A stretch of 64,000 bases of DNA from Maribacter sedimenticola (GCF_900188415.1 NZ_FZNV01000002.1:105339-169338), one strand, 5' to 3'; numbered from the stretch's first letter, positions 17,613-26,558 are shown. Notes: generated by a model from the sequence alone, not told the origin. A program made the numbers and translations.

Positions 17613-17915
17613 ATGGATATTATATATGAGTATGACGGAGTAACGGCAAGTGATAGGCTTGAAGCGTTTGCCAAGGAAAAATTAAATAAACTGCACGCTA
17701 AATTTGATGATGTAATACGGGCAGATGTGTTTTTTAAGGATGAAAACACATCATCTACTGATACGGGTAAAATCTGTAATATTAGATTGAGTTTGCCCGG
17801 TCCCAGAATTTTTGCTGAAGCCAGTAACGAAAATTTTGAGGAATCGGTGAGTGAGTCCGTACGTGAACTGGAACGACAGTTGAGAAAAAGGAAGGATAAA
17901 CTAAAAACCTATTAA
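17613..17915 (+). CDS. hpf: Ribosome hibernation-promoting factor (HPF/RaiA family, short form)
   Basis: 100 residues of the S30AE/YfiA fold. It begins with a beta strand, then ASDRLEAFAKEKLNKLHAKFDDVIRADVFF and ends in the basic helix ELERQLRKRKDKLK. It binds the small ribosomal subunit during stress or stationary phase and blocks translation. Only the N-terminal domain is present; the dimerising C-terminal domain of long HPF is absent. Its position next to a DUF2383 protein and small basic ORFs fits a stress or stationary-phase group. Confidence 0.9.
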   Translation: MDIIYEYDGVTASDRLEAFAKEKLNKLHAKFDDVIRADVFFKDENTSSTDTGKICNIRLSLPGPRIFAEASNENFEESVSESVRELERQLRKRKDKLKTY

Positions 17916-17924
17916 ATTAAAACA

Positions 17925-18017
17925 ATGAAGAAGGCCCTAATACTTTATTTTGGCAAAAAGTTCTATAAGCAATGGTTACAAAAAAAGCGAAAAAACAAAA
18001 GTCTTAAGACGTCGTAA
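17925..18017 (+). CDS. Small basic ORF (30 aa) after hpf
   Basis: An ATG-started ORF nine bases after the hpf stop, ending 34 nt before a strong terminator. The product is strongly basic (13 Lys/Arg in 30 residues) with an amphipathic first half (KKALILYFGKKFYKQWLQ). I recognise no family. It is transcribed with hpf if expressed; a ribosome- or RNA-binding peptide is possible but is a guess. Confidence 0.35.
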   Translation: MKKALILYFGKKFYKQWLQKKRKNKSLKTS

Positions 18018-18050
18018 AAATTTGTAGATAATTAATGCTTATGAAAATAA

Positions 18051-18078
18051 AAAAGCCCTTGCATTTGCAAGGGCTTTT
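18051..18078. terminator. Bidirectional terminator between hpf and the DUF2383 gene
   Basis: Perfect 13-bp stem AAAAGCCCTTGCA / TGCAAGGGCTTTT with a 2-nt gap (loop opens in practice), A/T runs on both flanks, between convergent genes. Confidence 0.88.
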
Positions 18079-18090
18079 GTTTGTTTGTTG

Positions 18091-18543
18091 TTACCTATAT
18101 TCTTCCAATATTTCAGAAGTTTCCAGGTCGTTCTGCAATTTCTCTTTTTGCGCTCTTATAAGGTCTTTGACTCTGGGAGGTATCATGGTTTCCGCTAAAG
18201 CCTTATCGTAATCTTCAATGGCGGCCTTGTCACCTCTAACGGCCTCTTCTAACATGGCCTCGTCATTATCTCCGGAAAAAAATGATTTAACGTCCATCCA
18301 CGTTCTATGAACGGCTCCTGCAGCACTACCTTTAATTTCAACGCTGCCCAAATCCAGTTCCGGCACTGCGGCCCTTAACTCCCTTAAAAATTGCATACGC
18401 TCTACAACCCTGTTCTCAAAATAACTCTTTATACCTACTTGTTCTGCATTTTCAGATGCTTTTTCAAAACCTTTTATGGCATCTTCGTTCTTGGAAACTA
18501 AGTCTTTTAAACGATTTTCAATTTTTTCTATATCTGTGTTCAT
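18091..18543 (-). CDS. PA2169 family four-helix-bundle protein (DUF2383)
   Basis: 150 residues, almost entirely helical and acidic, with no signal peptide. The pattern (KNEDAIKGFEKASENA, then FENRVVERMQFLREL, then AVHRTWMDVKSFFSGDNDEAMLEEAVRGDKAAIEDYDKAL) matches the PA2169/DUF2383 ferritin-like four-helix bundle family. Function is not well defined; a general stress role has been suggested because members are often found with stress genes. It is transcribed alone and convergently to hpf. A perfect palindrome lies 15 nt upstream of its start codon. Confidence 0.9.
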   Translation of the reverse strand: MNTDIEKIENRLKDLVSKNEDAIKGFEKASENAEQVGIKSYFENRVVERMQFLRELRAAVPELDLGSVEIKGSAAGAVHRTWMDVKSFFSGDNDEAMLEEAVRGDKAAIEDYDKALAETMIPPRVKDLIRAQKEKLQNDLETSEILEEYR

Positions 18544-18558
18544 ATTATTTTGTTTTAT

Positions 18559-18575
18559 GTAAGGATAATCCTTAC
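18559..18575. promoter_or_regulatory. 17-bp palindrome upstream of the DUF2383 gene (possible operator)
   Basis: GTAAGGAT-A-ATCCTTAC is a perfect 8-bp inverted repeat around one central base. It lies just upstream of the minus-strand start at 18543, where a repressor or activator could bind; it has no T run and is not a terminator. Confidence 0.4.
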
Positions 18576-18778
18576 GGTTTCATTTCAACTCTAAATTAAA
18601 TTGAAAAAAGACCTTTAGTTGACCTTAAACAACAAGAGTTTTGCTGTAAGCATTATTTAAGATATGTTTTGCATTCTATCAATAAGTTAGTGGGTTTATG
18701 CCTATATTTTAAATGGATAGAGTTAAGCAAACTCTAGTACTAATGGTAATTTGTGATTCACTTAAAAATGAATGAATT

Positions 18779-18922
18779 ATGGGATTATCACCTTTGTTCG
18801 GAGTTGCTAAACTTCTAGTACGTAGTAGAAAATTAAAGATTGCCGCAGTAGGTTTACAGTTGGCCTATTTAGGATATAAATATGTATCGGATAAAAAGAA
18901 AAAGAAAAAAATTAATTCATAG
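18779..18922 (+). CDS. Small membrane-like basic protein (47 aa)
   Basis: An ATG-to-TAG ORF too short for usual gene calling. The product has a basic N-terminal half (VAKLLVRSRKLK), a hydrophobic segment (IAAVGLQLAYLGYKYV, about residues 21-36) and a run of lysines at the C-terminus. This layout (Gly-started, one helix, Lys tail) is coherent and unlikely to be random. No family name is assigned. It stands between two divergently and separately transcribed units with its own upstream space of about 230 bp. Confidence 0.55.
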   Translation: MGLSPLFGVAKLLVRSRKLKIAAVGLQLAYLGYKYVSDKKKKKKINS

Positions 18923-19048
18923 GGGCTGTAAATTTTAAAAAGTAATTGATTATCAATGACTTAAGTTGGTTTATGAATGAATTGGTTCATATATTTTAAA
19001 AAAACCTATGAATTTTTATTAAGAACGTATTGAATTTGTTATTGGAAC

Positions 19049-19069
19049 TTTGGGGTATTAACCCCCAAA
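19049..19069 (+). promoter_or_regulatory. Leader hairpin with CCCCCAAA element upstream of the PD40 gene
   Basis: TTTGGGG and CCCCAAA form an inverted repeat with a 7-nt loop, ending 10 nt before the start codon, where folding could affect translation. Related C-rich runs precede the next two ORFs (20335-20347 and 22367-22378). Confidence 0.35.
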
Positions 19070-19079
19070 ATCTACAATC

Positions 19080-20306
19080 ATGAACAATTCAATTAAATGT
19101 GGCCTTTTGCTTGCTTGCATGGCTACAGTGGGTTATGGTCAAAATTTGGCCATGAATCAAGAACCCACCAAATTTCAACAACGTAAGGTTTCGGAAATTT
19201 CCAAACGTACTGAGAACTATAATAAGTTAAAAGCGCTTGGTTATGAAGATGAAGAAATTTTTGAAGACCTTGGTAATGCCAATTTTCTTTCTAAAAAATA
19301 CGAAAATGCACTGTATTGGTATGGTAGGCTAATTGAGGTTTCAGAAGATGGAACCTTAAGTAAAAGCTATCAGAAGAGATACGACCATGCCGTATCCCAA
19401 TTGGGTAAAAAAGTCCAGAATGAAATCAGTGATGAAAACTGGACGGAACTGGTAAAGGATGACTACAAAATGACCCATTATGTGGCACCTACAGAACTAT
19501 CTTCCAATAATAGGTCCAATTTTTTGCCTTGGAACACCACTTCTTCCAATGCAGAAATGGTATCAACCGGAACCAATGTTGTTCAGCTAAACGGTGAGTA
19601 TGCACCACCCGTAGCATTGACCAATGGCGGTAACACGGCTTATTTCAGTAAGGCAACCTATCGTAAGCCTGTTACAGGACTTTTTTCGAAAAAAAGAAAG
19701 GTACATAAAATCTACAAGGCCGATAAGATAGCGGGCGAATGGAAAAAAATCACCGAGGTGGCCGTATGCCCTTCGGACTATTCCGCAAAACACCCTGCCG
19801 TATCTCCAGATGGTAATCGTTTATTTTTCGCTTCCAATATGCCGGGCAGTTTTGGGGCATATGATATATATGTGGCCACCATTCATAAGAATGGAAACCT
19901 GGGCATGGCAAAAAATCTTGGAACAAAGGTAAATACCATCAAAGATGATATGCATCCTAATCCACTTTCCAACAATCAATTGGTTTTTGCATCAGAAGGC
20001 CATGAAGGCTTTGGAGGTCTAGATGTTTACCTTGTTGAGGTAGGGGAAAGAAATGTGGGCCTTGCCGTAAATATGGGAGAAAACATTAATAGCGCATATG
20101 ATGAGTATTCTGTAAACATGTTGCAAAAAGATGGTTCCGGATTTGTAGTCTCCAATAGGGGTTCTACTACTGGAATAGGGCATCACATAGCATTTAACCT
20201 TAATGATAAGCCGGCTAGTGAAAAAGATAGGGATTATCGTTTTTTAGAAGCATTTAATACAGATAAACAAATGCAGTATTCAAGTTCTGTATTTGATGAT
20301 GAATAA
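19080..20306 (+). CDS. PD40 (WD40-like beta-propeller) protein, PorP-associated
   Basis: 408 residues with a short signal peptide (cleavage after GYGQ). The N-terminal third looks TPR-like (YEDEEIFEDLGNANFLSKKYENALYWYGRL). The rest holds PD40 propeller blades, for example HPAVSPDGNRLFFASNMPGSFGAYDIYVA and HPNPLSNNQLVFASEGHEGFGGLDVYLV. Related proteins encoded beside PorP/SprF usually continue into an OmpA peptidoglycan-binding domain; here the chain ends without it. It precedes the PorP/SprF gene by 77 nt and is probably cotranscribed. Likely a periplasmic partner in type IX secretion or surface attachment of an exported protein. Confidence 0.82.
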   Translation: MNNSIKCGLLLACMATVGYGQNLAMNQEPTKFQQRKVSEISKRTENYNKLKALGYEDEEIFEDLGNANFLSKKYENALYWYGRLIEVSEDGTLSKSYQKRYDHAVSQLGKKVQNEISDENWTELVKDDYKMTHYVAPTELSSNNRSNFLPWNTTSSNAEMVSTGTNVVQLNGEYAPPVALTNGGNTAYFSKATYRKPVTGLFSKKRKVHKIYKADKIAGEWKKITEVAVCPSDYSAKHPAVSPDGNRLFFASNMPGSFGAYDIYVATIHKNGNLGMAKNLGTKVNTIKDDMHPNPLSNNQLVFASEGHEGFGGLDVYLVEVGERNVGLAVNMGENINSAYDEYSVNMLQKDGSGFVVSNRGSTTGIGHHIAFNLNDKPASEKDRDYRFLEAFNTDKQMQYSSSVFDDE

Positions 20307-20383
20307 TCTCCCCCAATTATTCATTGAAATAGTTCCCCCCAAACCCCAGACAAAATAAATCTTTAATCATAAAATCATACGTT

Positions 20384-22096
20384 ATGGAAAGTCCATTAAA
20401 AATCAATAGTTTTCTTATTGCTTTGTTCCTGTTGGCTCTGATCCAGACTGTAAAAAGCCAGGAGACCAATGCCAATCTTGGGTCCAGTAGTACGTACCAC
20501 AATCAATTATATTTCAATAGGTTCTTTATTAACCCTACTTATTCCTTGGTACGAGAGAATAAATCGTATTTAAATATTCTTCATAGAAACCAATATGCCA
20601 CGTTCGATGATAATAGCCAAAATTATTTCTTAGGCTTCAGTAACAAGCTAAGTGATCAAACAGCCGTAGGTATAGGAGTATATAGCCAATGGGCCGGTGT
20701 GGTCCAGGAATTTGGTTTCAATGCCAACTATGCCACCTCTGTACGTTTGGCCGATAAATCCGTATTAACGTTCGGTACCAATATCACCTATTTTAATCAA
20801 GGGTTGGATAAAAATAGAATTGTGATCAGTGAAGAAGATCCAGAACTTTCAGAGGCCAGAAAGGAAAGTAAAATAGCTGTTCAACCAGGTATCAATCTAT
20901 CATTGGGCAAATTTGATTTTGGCCTGTACGCTGAGGATTTGTTGAAATATAACCAAACAACCAATGAGTTTTTAACAGAATTCTCCACAAAAAGTGTCAA
21001 GGCATCTATGCAGTATACCCATGACTTTAAAAATTCTAGAGGGCTATTTGAAAATGCCCGTTTTATGCCCATGGTGCAGGTAGGACAAAATTATGACAGT
21101 AGTCTGTATTACTTTGGTTCATTATTGTTGGATATGCCAAATTATGGATGGATTCAAACTACTTATGATCGGGATTATGGTATATCTGCAGGTCTTGGGT
21201 TTAATCTAAGCGAGAAAATGTCGTTGGGATATTTAATGGAAAAAGATATTGCAAAGCAAGACGCCAATTTGGGTTGGAACCATGAAATAACATTGGCCTA
21301 TACGTTTAAGGATGATGATTTGGGCATTACCGTTGCGGATAATAGTACAGATAATCAAATAGATAATATTGTGCGAAACTACGAAGAACAAATAGCCCAC
21401 CTTATAGAGGAACGGGACAATGCCAGAACATCTAGCAAAGCCAAAAATGTGGAAAAAGAATTGGAAACAAGCAATGCCAAGGAGATGTATAGTGCAAGTG
21501 CAACAGATTTGGCCTACCAGAATAAAATGGTCTTGGATGAGCTGATCATGAGGCAGGATTCTATTGAAGAAGTAAGAATTGCAGCTTTCGAAGAAAGGTT
21601 CAATCTTATTGTTAGGATGTTAAGAAATGATATAGACACCACCATCAAGAATTCGTTACAAGACTACAGTGCAGAGGAAACCACTGCTTATGTAGCCAAT
21701 GAAATACCTAAGAAAGATAAATCGGTAATTGCAAATACAAATAGCAGAAGGGCCAATTTCAAGGAACTGCCCGTAAAGATGATGGTAGATTCAGATGTTA
21801 TAGGAATGAATTCCGGATATTATGTAATTGCCAATGTATACAGCCAAACAAAATATTTAAATGCTTTTATGAAAGAGTTAAGGTCAAAAGGCTTGGATCC
21901 AAAACAATTTTATAATAAGGAAAACGGACTTTACTATGTATACTTGGCAGATTATGATTATAAGAATGAGGCCCAAATGGCCGCAAGTACAAATTTAAAC
22001 GGTAAGTATAATGATGAAAAATGGATAATGCAGGTGAATGAAACCACTGCTACAGTATCCAACACGTTTGAAGACGATGATATGAGTATTGAATAG
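20384..22096 (+). CDS. PorP/SprF family outer-membrane protein with C-terminal coiled coil and SPOR-like domain
   Basis: 570 residues. Signal peptide to about residue 25, then the PorP/SprF signature (YHNQLYFNRFFINPTYSLVR, later LGFSNKLSDQTAVGIGVYSQ) and a beta-barrel to about residue 310. Known PorP/SprF proteins hold type IX-secreted proteins at the outer membrane. The usual protein ends there at 300-350 residues. Here about 260 more residues follow: a helical, charged stretch (about 320-450) and a C-terminal module, GYYVIANVYSQTKYLNAFMKEL...GLYYVYLADYDYKNEA, with the SPOR pattern that binds denuded peptidoglycan. The extension may replace the OmpA anchor missing from the PD40 neighbour. 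Confidence 0.85.
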   Translation: MESPLKINSFLIALFLLALIQTVKSQETNANLGSSSTYHNQLYFNRFFINPTYSLVRENKSYLNILHRNQYATFDDNSQNYFLGFSNKLSDQTAVGIGVYSQWAGVVQEFGFNANYATSVRLADKSVLTFGTNITYFNQGLDKNRIVISEEDPELSEARKESKIAVQPGINLSLGKFDFGLYAEDLLKYNQTTNEFLTEFSTKSVKASMQYTHDFKNSRGLFENARFMPMVQVGQNYDSSLYYFGSLLLDMPNYGWIQTTYDRDYGISAGLGFNLSEKMSLGYLMEKDIAKQDANLGWNHEITLAYTFKDDDLGITVADNSTDNQIDNIVRNYEEQIAHLIEERDNARTSSKAKNVEKELETSNAKEMYSASATDLAYQNKMVLDELIMRQDSIEEVRIAAFEERFNLIVRMLRNDIDTTIKNSLQDYSAEETTAYVANEIPKKDKSVIANTNSRRANFKELPVKMMVDSDVIGMNSGYYVIANVYSQTKYLNAFMKELRSKGLDPKQFYNKENGLYYVYLADYDYKNEAQMAASTNLNGKYNDEKWIMQVNETTATVSNTFEDDDMSIE

Positions 22097-22141
22097 TATG
22101 ATTTAGATAACGGGGATTTATGATTGATTTAAATTGTCAAT

Positions 22142-22190
22142 AAAAGGAGGGGTGTTGTCCGGGGGGATAACGGGTGCCCCTCCTTTTTTT
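22142..22190 (+). terminator. Terminator after the PorP/SprF gene
   Basis: AAAAGGAGGGG pairs with CCCCTCCTTTT around a 25-nt loop containing G runs, followed by eight T. It lies about 45 nt after the PorP stop and ends that unit. Confidence 0.85.
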
Positions 22191-22738
22191 TCTTATTGAT
22201 TGAACATAATTTTTCTTTTTTTGGAAAGTAAAATATCGATGAACGGTAGCATTTTTCTTCAAAACATTGCATTTGAACGAAAATTCCTATGATTTTAACG
22301 ATTTTATAACTTTTAACATTATATTTCTCGAACCAAATTAATTGTAAACATTGTTTAATCCCAAATCCCCCCAAAACCATGAAAAACAATTACCTACTAT
22401 TTTTAAGCGATCTCATTCATCGTAATTTTTCAATTTCTGGATTCCTTTCAGAAATCATTTTCCTAAAAAGTTATTTGCGTTTTAATTCATTCAATTTTAC
22501 ATCTAGACAGGTCACTAGCTAGATTTTAAATTGTAACCGGAATTTAAACTACTACTTCAGTACAGAATTTTTATAGGACAATTTTATGCCTTTTCAATAC
22601 AATATCCTTTTACAGGGTATAAGTGTATAATGGTAGATTTTGTAAAAATTTCAAGTACGTATTTGGATTCCTAATTGTATTTAAAACAAAACTTTTGTTG
22701 TGCGGCTCCCGGCATAACAGTATTAAATATTGGAAAAA
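22191..22738. other. Long AT-rich intergenic region with C-rich leader and short ORF
   Basis: Between the PorP terminator and the LuxR-type regulator. It contains the CCCCCCAAAACC element at 22367-22378 directly before a 47-residue ORF; the remaining 200 bp before the regulator show no recognisable promoter, repeat or RNA fold. An opposite-strand ORF that runs through the terminator was judged spurious. Confidence 0.5.
22379..22522 (+). CDS. Possible small ORF (47 aa) behind a C-rich leader
   Basis: ATG-to-TAG ORF directly following CCCCCCAAAACC. The product is rich in Phe, Leu, Ser and Asn (LFLSDLIHRNFSISGFLSEI) and matches no family I know. The leader resembles those of the PD40 and PorP genes, so this may be a short gene or the remains of a larger surface-protein gene. 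Codon use gives no clear support. Confidence 0.22.
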   Translation: MKNNYLLFLSDLIHRNFSISGFLSEIIFLKSYLRFNSFNFTSRQVTS

Positions 22739-23380
22739 ATGAAAAATACCAAGACTCGAATAATAATTTTAGAAAGAGATAGCTCAATGCACATAGTTTA
22801 TAAAAACCATTTTGATGCATTGGAAGATTATGAACTAGTTGGAAGTTATACTTCTGCCAACCTAGCCTTAAAGGATTTTAAGCATACTAGGCCACAAATA
22901 GTGTTATCTGAAATTGACCTGGATGATGTTAATGGTATAGATGCCATTAAATTATTTAGAAAAAAGAACTGGGGTATCAATATTATTATGTTCAGTGAAA
23001 TCAATGATTTTGAAGTTATTAAAAAAGCCTTTAAAAAAGGGGCCAACGGATATTTGACCAAACCATTGACCTTGGACAAACTTGAGCATGCCTTAAGCAG
23101 TATAGAAAAGGAAGGTGCTGCTATGAGCAATGATATCGTAAAAAAGTTTATAAGCAATTTCCATAAAAGAACGTTTGCTTTCTTTTCTGAACGTGAAAAC
23201 CAGATAGTAGATTTTCTATGTCAAGGCGCAACGTATAAAATGATAGCTGAAAAACTGTTCGTGACACCCAGCGCGGTCAATTTTCATATCCAGAACATTT
23301 ATCTTAAACTAGATGTAAATTCCAAGTCAGAGGCACTTACCAAATTGGAACGGTTACAAAACCAATTGGAGGAATATTAG
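22739..23380 (+). CDS. LuxR/NarL-type response regulator with degenerate receiver domain
   Basis: 213 residues from the ATG at 22739 (a TTG at 22730 adds only three). The N-terminal receiver fold runs to about residue 120, and the C-terminal LuxR HTH is clear: SERENQIVDFLCQGATYKMIAEKLFVTPSAVNFHIQNIYLKL. The usual phosphoacceptor position (strand VLSEIDL) carries Glu58 in place of Asp, and the acidic pocket that is normally DD reads ER (LERDSS). The switch Ser (IIMFSE) and Lys (GYLTKP) are kept. The protein may therefore be phosphorylation-independent. Its position after the PorP genes suggests, but does not prove, control of that locus. No histidine kinase is adjacent. Confidence 0.87.
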   Translation: MKNTKTRIIILERDSSMHIVYKNHFDALEDYELVGSYTSANLALKDFKHTRPQIVLSEIDLDDVNGIDAIKLFRKKNWGINIIMFSEINDFEVIKKAFKKGANGYLTKPLTLDKLEHALSSIEKEGAAMSNDIVKKFISNFHKRTFAFFSERENQIVDFLCQGATYKMIAEKLFVTPSAVNFHIQNIYLKLDVNSKSEALTKLERLQNQLEEY

Positions 23381-23441
23381 TAGATTGCAATTATACTAGG
23401 ATAGCCTTTTACGAAAACCCTTTCGATAATTTTCGAACAGT

Positions 23442-23498
23442 AAAATATCCTATAATAAATTGATTTTCAATTTGTTATAGGATATTTTTATTTTTTTT
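23442..23498 (+). terminator. Long-stem terminator after the regulator gene
   Basis: AAAATATCCTATAA-T-AAATTGA and TCAATTT-G-TTATAGGATATTTT form a 22-bp stem with one T-G wobble and a TTT loop, followed by a T-rich tract. Confidence 0.85.
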
Positions 23499-23565
23499 AC
23501 CTACAGTATATAGCGCTCTACTATTTATTTTCGTGGCAATAAACATGTTGTGGGCGTATAGTCGT

Positions 23566-23573
23566 TATTTTTG
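23566..23573 (+). promoter_or_regulatory. Candidate -7 element for xylB
   Basis: TATTTTTG matches the Bacteroidetes TAnnTTTG -7 consensus, 38 nt before the xylB ATG. A clear TTTG -33 box at the expected distance is missing, so the call is tentative. Confidence 0.3.
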
Positions 23574-23611
23574 GTTTAACTTAATAAAGCTAAAATCAAC
23601 TCACAACAAAT

Positions 23612-25099
23612 ATGTATCATCTAGGACTAGATATAGGAAGTTCATCAATAAAGATTGCCTTAGTTGAAGCCTCAACAGGTAAAAGTATTGGTGTAGTTAC
23701 GGAACCGGAGACAGAAATGTCCATGCAGGCGGTTAAAAATGGTTGGGCAGAGCAAAGCCCGGAAGATTGGTGGGGGTATGTATGTAGTGGCATAAAACGC
23801 TTATGTAATGAATACCATATTAATGCAACGGGGATTACCGGTATTGGCATTTCTTATCAAATGCACGGATTGGTCCTAATAGATAAGGATGGTGTTCCGT
23901 TACGCAAATCAATTATTTGGTGCGATAGTAGGGCAGTTGAAATTGGCGAAAAAGCCTATGAAGAAATTGGACCGGAAGTATGCGATACCCACTTGTTGAA
24001 TTCTCCTGCAAACTTTACCGCTTCTAAATTAAAGTGGGTAAAAGAAAATGAACCTGAGGTATACGCTAAAATTCACAAGATCATGCTGCCTGGGGATTAT
24101 ATTGCTTATAAATTTTCGGGAGTGGTAAATACAACTGTATCAGGGTTGTCAGAGGGTATTTTATGGGATTTTAAAAATGATGCCGTTGCCCAACTATTGT
24201 TAGATCATTATGGTTTGGAAAAAGAACTGATTCCTGATATTGTAGATACATTTTCGGTACAATCCAACGTAAACGAGAAGGGCTCAACGGAAAGTGGCAT
24301 TAAGATTGGCACACCTATATTGTACAGGGCCGGTGATCAACCCAATAATGCATTGACCTTAAATGTTTTTAAACCGGGTGAAGTGGCGGCTACTGGTGGT
24401 ACATCTGGTGTAGTTTATGCGGTTACGGATAATTTGTCGGTCAAGGAAAGTTCTAGGGTAAATAATTTTGCGCATGTCAACTATACCCCGGGGCAACCTG
24501 CAAGAATTGGTAAATTATTATGTATTAATGGTGCTGGAATACAATACCGTTGGCTATTGAACAACCTGAATGTAGCATCCTATGATGAAATGAACACCCT
24601 TGCCAATGAAGTACCGATCGGTTCTGATGGTATTGCGCTAATACCCTTTGGTAACGGAGCGGAAAGAATGCTTAAAAATCAGGATATTGGAACAAGGATC
24701 GTAAACCTGAACTTGAACAATCATGGCAAAGGACATTTATGTAGGGCGGCATTGGAAGGTATTGCTTTCTCTTTTGTTTACGGCATGGAAATCATGAAAT
24801 CAGACGGTATAAAAGTCAATGTCATGCGTGCAGGAAACGATAACCTTTTTAGGTCGGAAATATTTTCTTCCACCGTGGCAACGCTAATAGGGTACGATAT
24901 TGAAATTTATAATACAACCGGTGCAATTGGTGCGGCCAGGGCCGCTAATTTGCACAGGGGAGATTTTGAGGCGTACGGCAAGGCAATTTTAGAGAATGAT
25001 TATGTTATGACCTTTAGTCCCAAAATGGACAAAACGGGGTATGAAAAAGCATATGCCGCATGGAAAAATGAATTGGAATTAATCTTAAACAACAAATAA
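23612..25099 (+). CDS. xylB: Xylulokinase
   Basis: 495 residues of the FGGY carbohydrate kinase family. It phosphorylates D-xylulose to xylulose 5-phosphate in the cytoplasm. The phosphate-1 motif is [16 protein letters not shown] at the N-terminus; the substrate region contains [13 protein letters not shown] and IIWCDSRA, typical of xylulokinases, and [12 protein letters not shown] is the nucleotide-binding loop of the C-terminal domain. It is separated by only 10 nt from xylA, which supports the xylose assignment over other FGGY kinases. Confidence 0.95.
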   Translation: MYHLGLDIGSSSIKIALVEASTGKSIGVVTEPETEMSMQAVKNGWAEQSPEDWWGYVCSGIKRLCNEYHINATGITGIGISYQMHGLVLIDKDGVPLRKSIIWCDSRAVEIGEKAYEEIGPEVCDTHLLNSPANFTASKLKWVKENEPEVYAKIHKIMLPGDYIAYKFSGVVNTTVSGLSEGILWDFKNDAVAQLLLDHYGLEKELIPDIVDTFSVQSNVNEKGSTESGIKIGTPILYRAGDQPNNALTLNVFKPGEVAATGGTSGVVYAVTDNLSVKESSRVNNFAHVNYTPGQPARIGKLLCINGAGIQYRWLLNNLNVASYDEMNTLANEVPIGSDGIALIPFGNGAERMLKNQDIGTRIVNLNLNNHGKGHLCRAALEGIAFSFVYGMEIMKSDGIKVNVMRAGNDNLFRSEIFSSTVATLIGYDIEIYNTTGAIGAARAANLHRGDFEAYGKAILENDYVMTFSPKMDKTGYEKAYAAWKNELELILNNK

Positions 25100-25109
25100 A
25101 ATCAACATA

Positions 25110-26426
25110 ATGGCAAACAAGGAATATTTTAAAGGAATTGATAAAATCAAGTTTGAAGGAAAGGAATCCGATAATCCATTGGCTTTCAAATACTATAACC
25201 CAGAGCAAGTAGTGGCCGGTAAGACCATGAGAGAGCATTTTAAGTTCTCTACCGCTTATTGGCATACGTTCTGTGGTCAGGGTTCGGACCCATTTGGTCC
25301 TGGTACCCAAAATTTTGAATGGGATAAATCATCCGATCCCATACAAGCGGCAAAGGATAAGGCCGATGCGGCATTTGAATTTTTTGAAAAAATTGGCTTT
25401 GATTACTATTGCTTTCATGATTTTGATTTAATACAGGAAGCACCCACATTTGCGGAATCTGAAAAGAGATTGGCCACTATAACAGATTATGTAAAGGAGA
25501 AGCAAAAGGCGTCTGGGAAAAAATTATTATGGGGAACGGCAAACTGTTTTTCTAATCCAAGATACATGAACGGTGCAGCGACCAATCCAGATTTTAATGT
25601 ACTGGCCAGGGCCGGTGGCCAAATTAAGTTGGCGTTAGATGCAACCATTGCCCTAGGTGGTGAAAATTATGTGTTCTGGGGAGGTCGTGAAGGATACATG
25701 TCCTTGTTGAACACAGACTTGGGCCGTGAACTGGACCACATGGGTCAATTTTTGGCCATGGCAAGGGATTATGCTAGATCACAAGGGTTTAAAGGTAATT
25801 TCTTTATTGAGCCCAAGCCAATGGAGCCAATGAAACATCAGTATGATTTTGATTCTGCTACGGCTATTGGTTTCTTAAAGGAGTATGGTCTTGATAAGGA
25901 CTTTAAAATGAATATAGAGGTCAATCATGCAACTCTGGCCCAGCATACTTTTCAACATGAATTGGCCGTTGCCGCCAAAGCGGGCATGTTAGGTAGTTTG
26001 GATGCGAACAGAGGAGATTACCAAAACGGGTGGGATACGGACCAGTTCCCTAACAATATCCAAGAAACCACAGAAGCCATGTTGGTATTTTTGGCCGCAG
26101 GTGGCTTACAAGGTGGTGGCGTAAACTTTGATGCCAAGATCAGAAGAAACAGTACCGATCTAGAAGATGTGTTCTTGGCACATATTGGCGGTGCGGATAC
26201 CTTTGCCAGGGCATTATTGACTGCGGATAAAATCATTTCTTCATCGGCCTACAATGCGTTACGTGAAAAAAGATATAGTTCCTTTGATGCCGGAAAAGGA
26301 AAAGATTTCGAAAATGGCAAATTGGACTTCATGGATCTTTATGAAATTGCAAAGGAAAATGGTGAGTTGACCTTGCAAAGCGGTAAGCAAGAATTATTTG
26401 AAAATATCATCAACCAATATATATAA
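25110..26426 (+). CDS. xylA: Xylose isomerase
   Basis: 438 residues, the length of class II xylose isomerases. It converts D-xylose to D-xylulose. Active-site segments are visible: FHDFDL (catalytic His), VFWGGREGY, the metal ligands [17 protein letters not shown] and [18 protein letters not shown], and the final metal site [19 protein letters not shown]. Gene order xylB-xylA followed by a LacI-type regulator makes a compact xylose catabolic unit; no transporter gene is present in it. Confidence 0.97.
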   Translation: MANKEYFKGIDKIKFEGKESDNPLAFKYYNPEQVVAGKTMREHFKFSTAYWHTFCGQGSDPFGPGTQNFEWDKSSDPIQAAKDKADAAFEFFEKIGFDYYCFHDFDLIQEAPTFAESEKRLATITDYVKEKQKASGKKLLWGTANCFSNPRYMNGAATNPDFNVLARAGGQIKLALDATIALGGENYVFWGGREGYMSLLNTDLGRELDHMGQFLAMARDYARSQGFKGNFFIEPKPMEPMKHQYDFDSATAIGFLKEYGLDKDFKMNIEVNHATLAQHTFQHELAVAAKAGMLGSLDANRGDYQNGWDTDQFPNNIQETTEAMLVFLAAGGLQGGGVNFDAKIRRNSTDLEDVFLAHIGGADTFARALLTADKIISSSAYNALREKRYSSFDAGKGKDFENGKLDFMDLYEIAKENGELTLQSGKQELFENIINQYI

Positions 26427-26496
26427 TTCATCGATCCCTTATACCGGCATTTAATATGTTGGTTTAGGGATTGTAAAAGCTTAATGTAATAGCGAT

Positions 26497-26536
26497 CTGT
26501 CCCTTGGTATTCCTTTGGGACAGTTTGCTTTTTATA
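26497..26536 (+). terminator. Terminator after xylA
   Basis: CTGTCCC / GGGACAG stem with an inner pyrimidine/purine extension (TTGG.TATT.CCTTT), followed by TTTGCTTTTT. Confidence 0.7.
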
Positions 26537-26558
26537 TATAAAAGGTTTGCTAAGTTTG
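26524..26558 (+). promoter_or_regulatory. Candidate promoter of the LacI-type regulator gene
   Basis: TTTG (26524-26527) and TAAGTTTG (26551-26558, full match to TAnnTTTG) with 23 nt between them, slightly longer than the usual 18-21. The -7 box ends 28 nt before the ATG at 26587. Confidence 0.4.

Noticed and set aside
22129-22389. 86-codon minus-strand ORF after the PorP gene
   Set aside because: It runs through the terminator hairpin and encodes low-complexity Lys/Pro/Leu runs.
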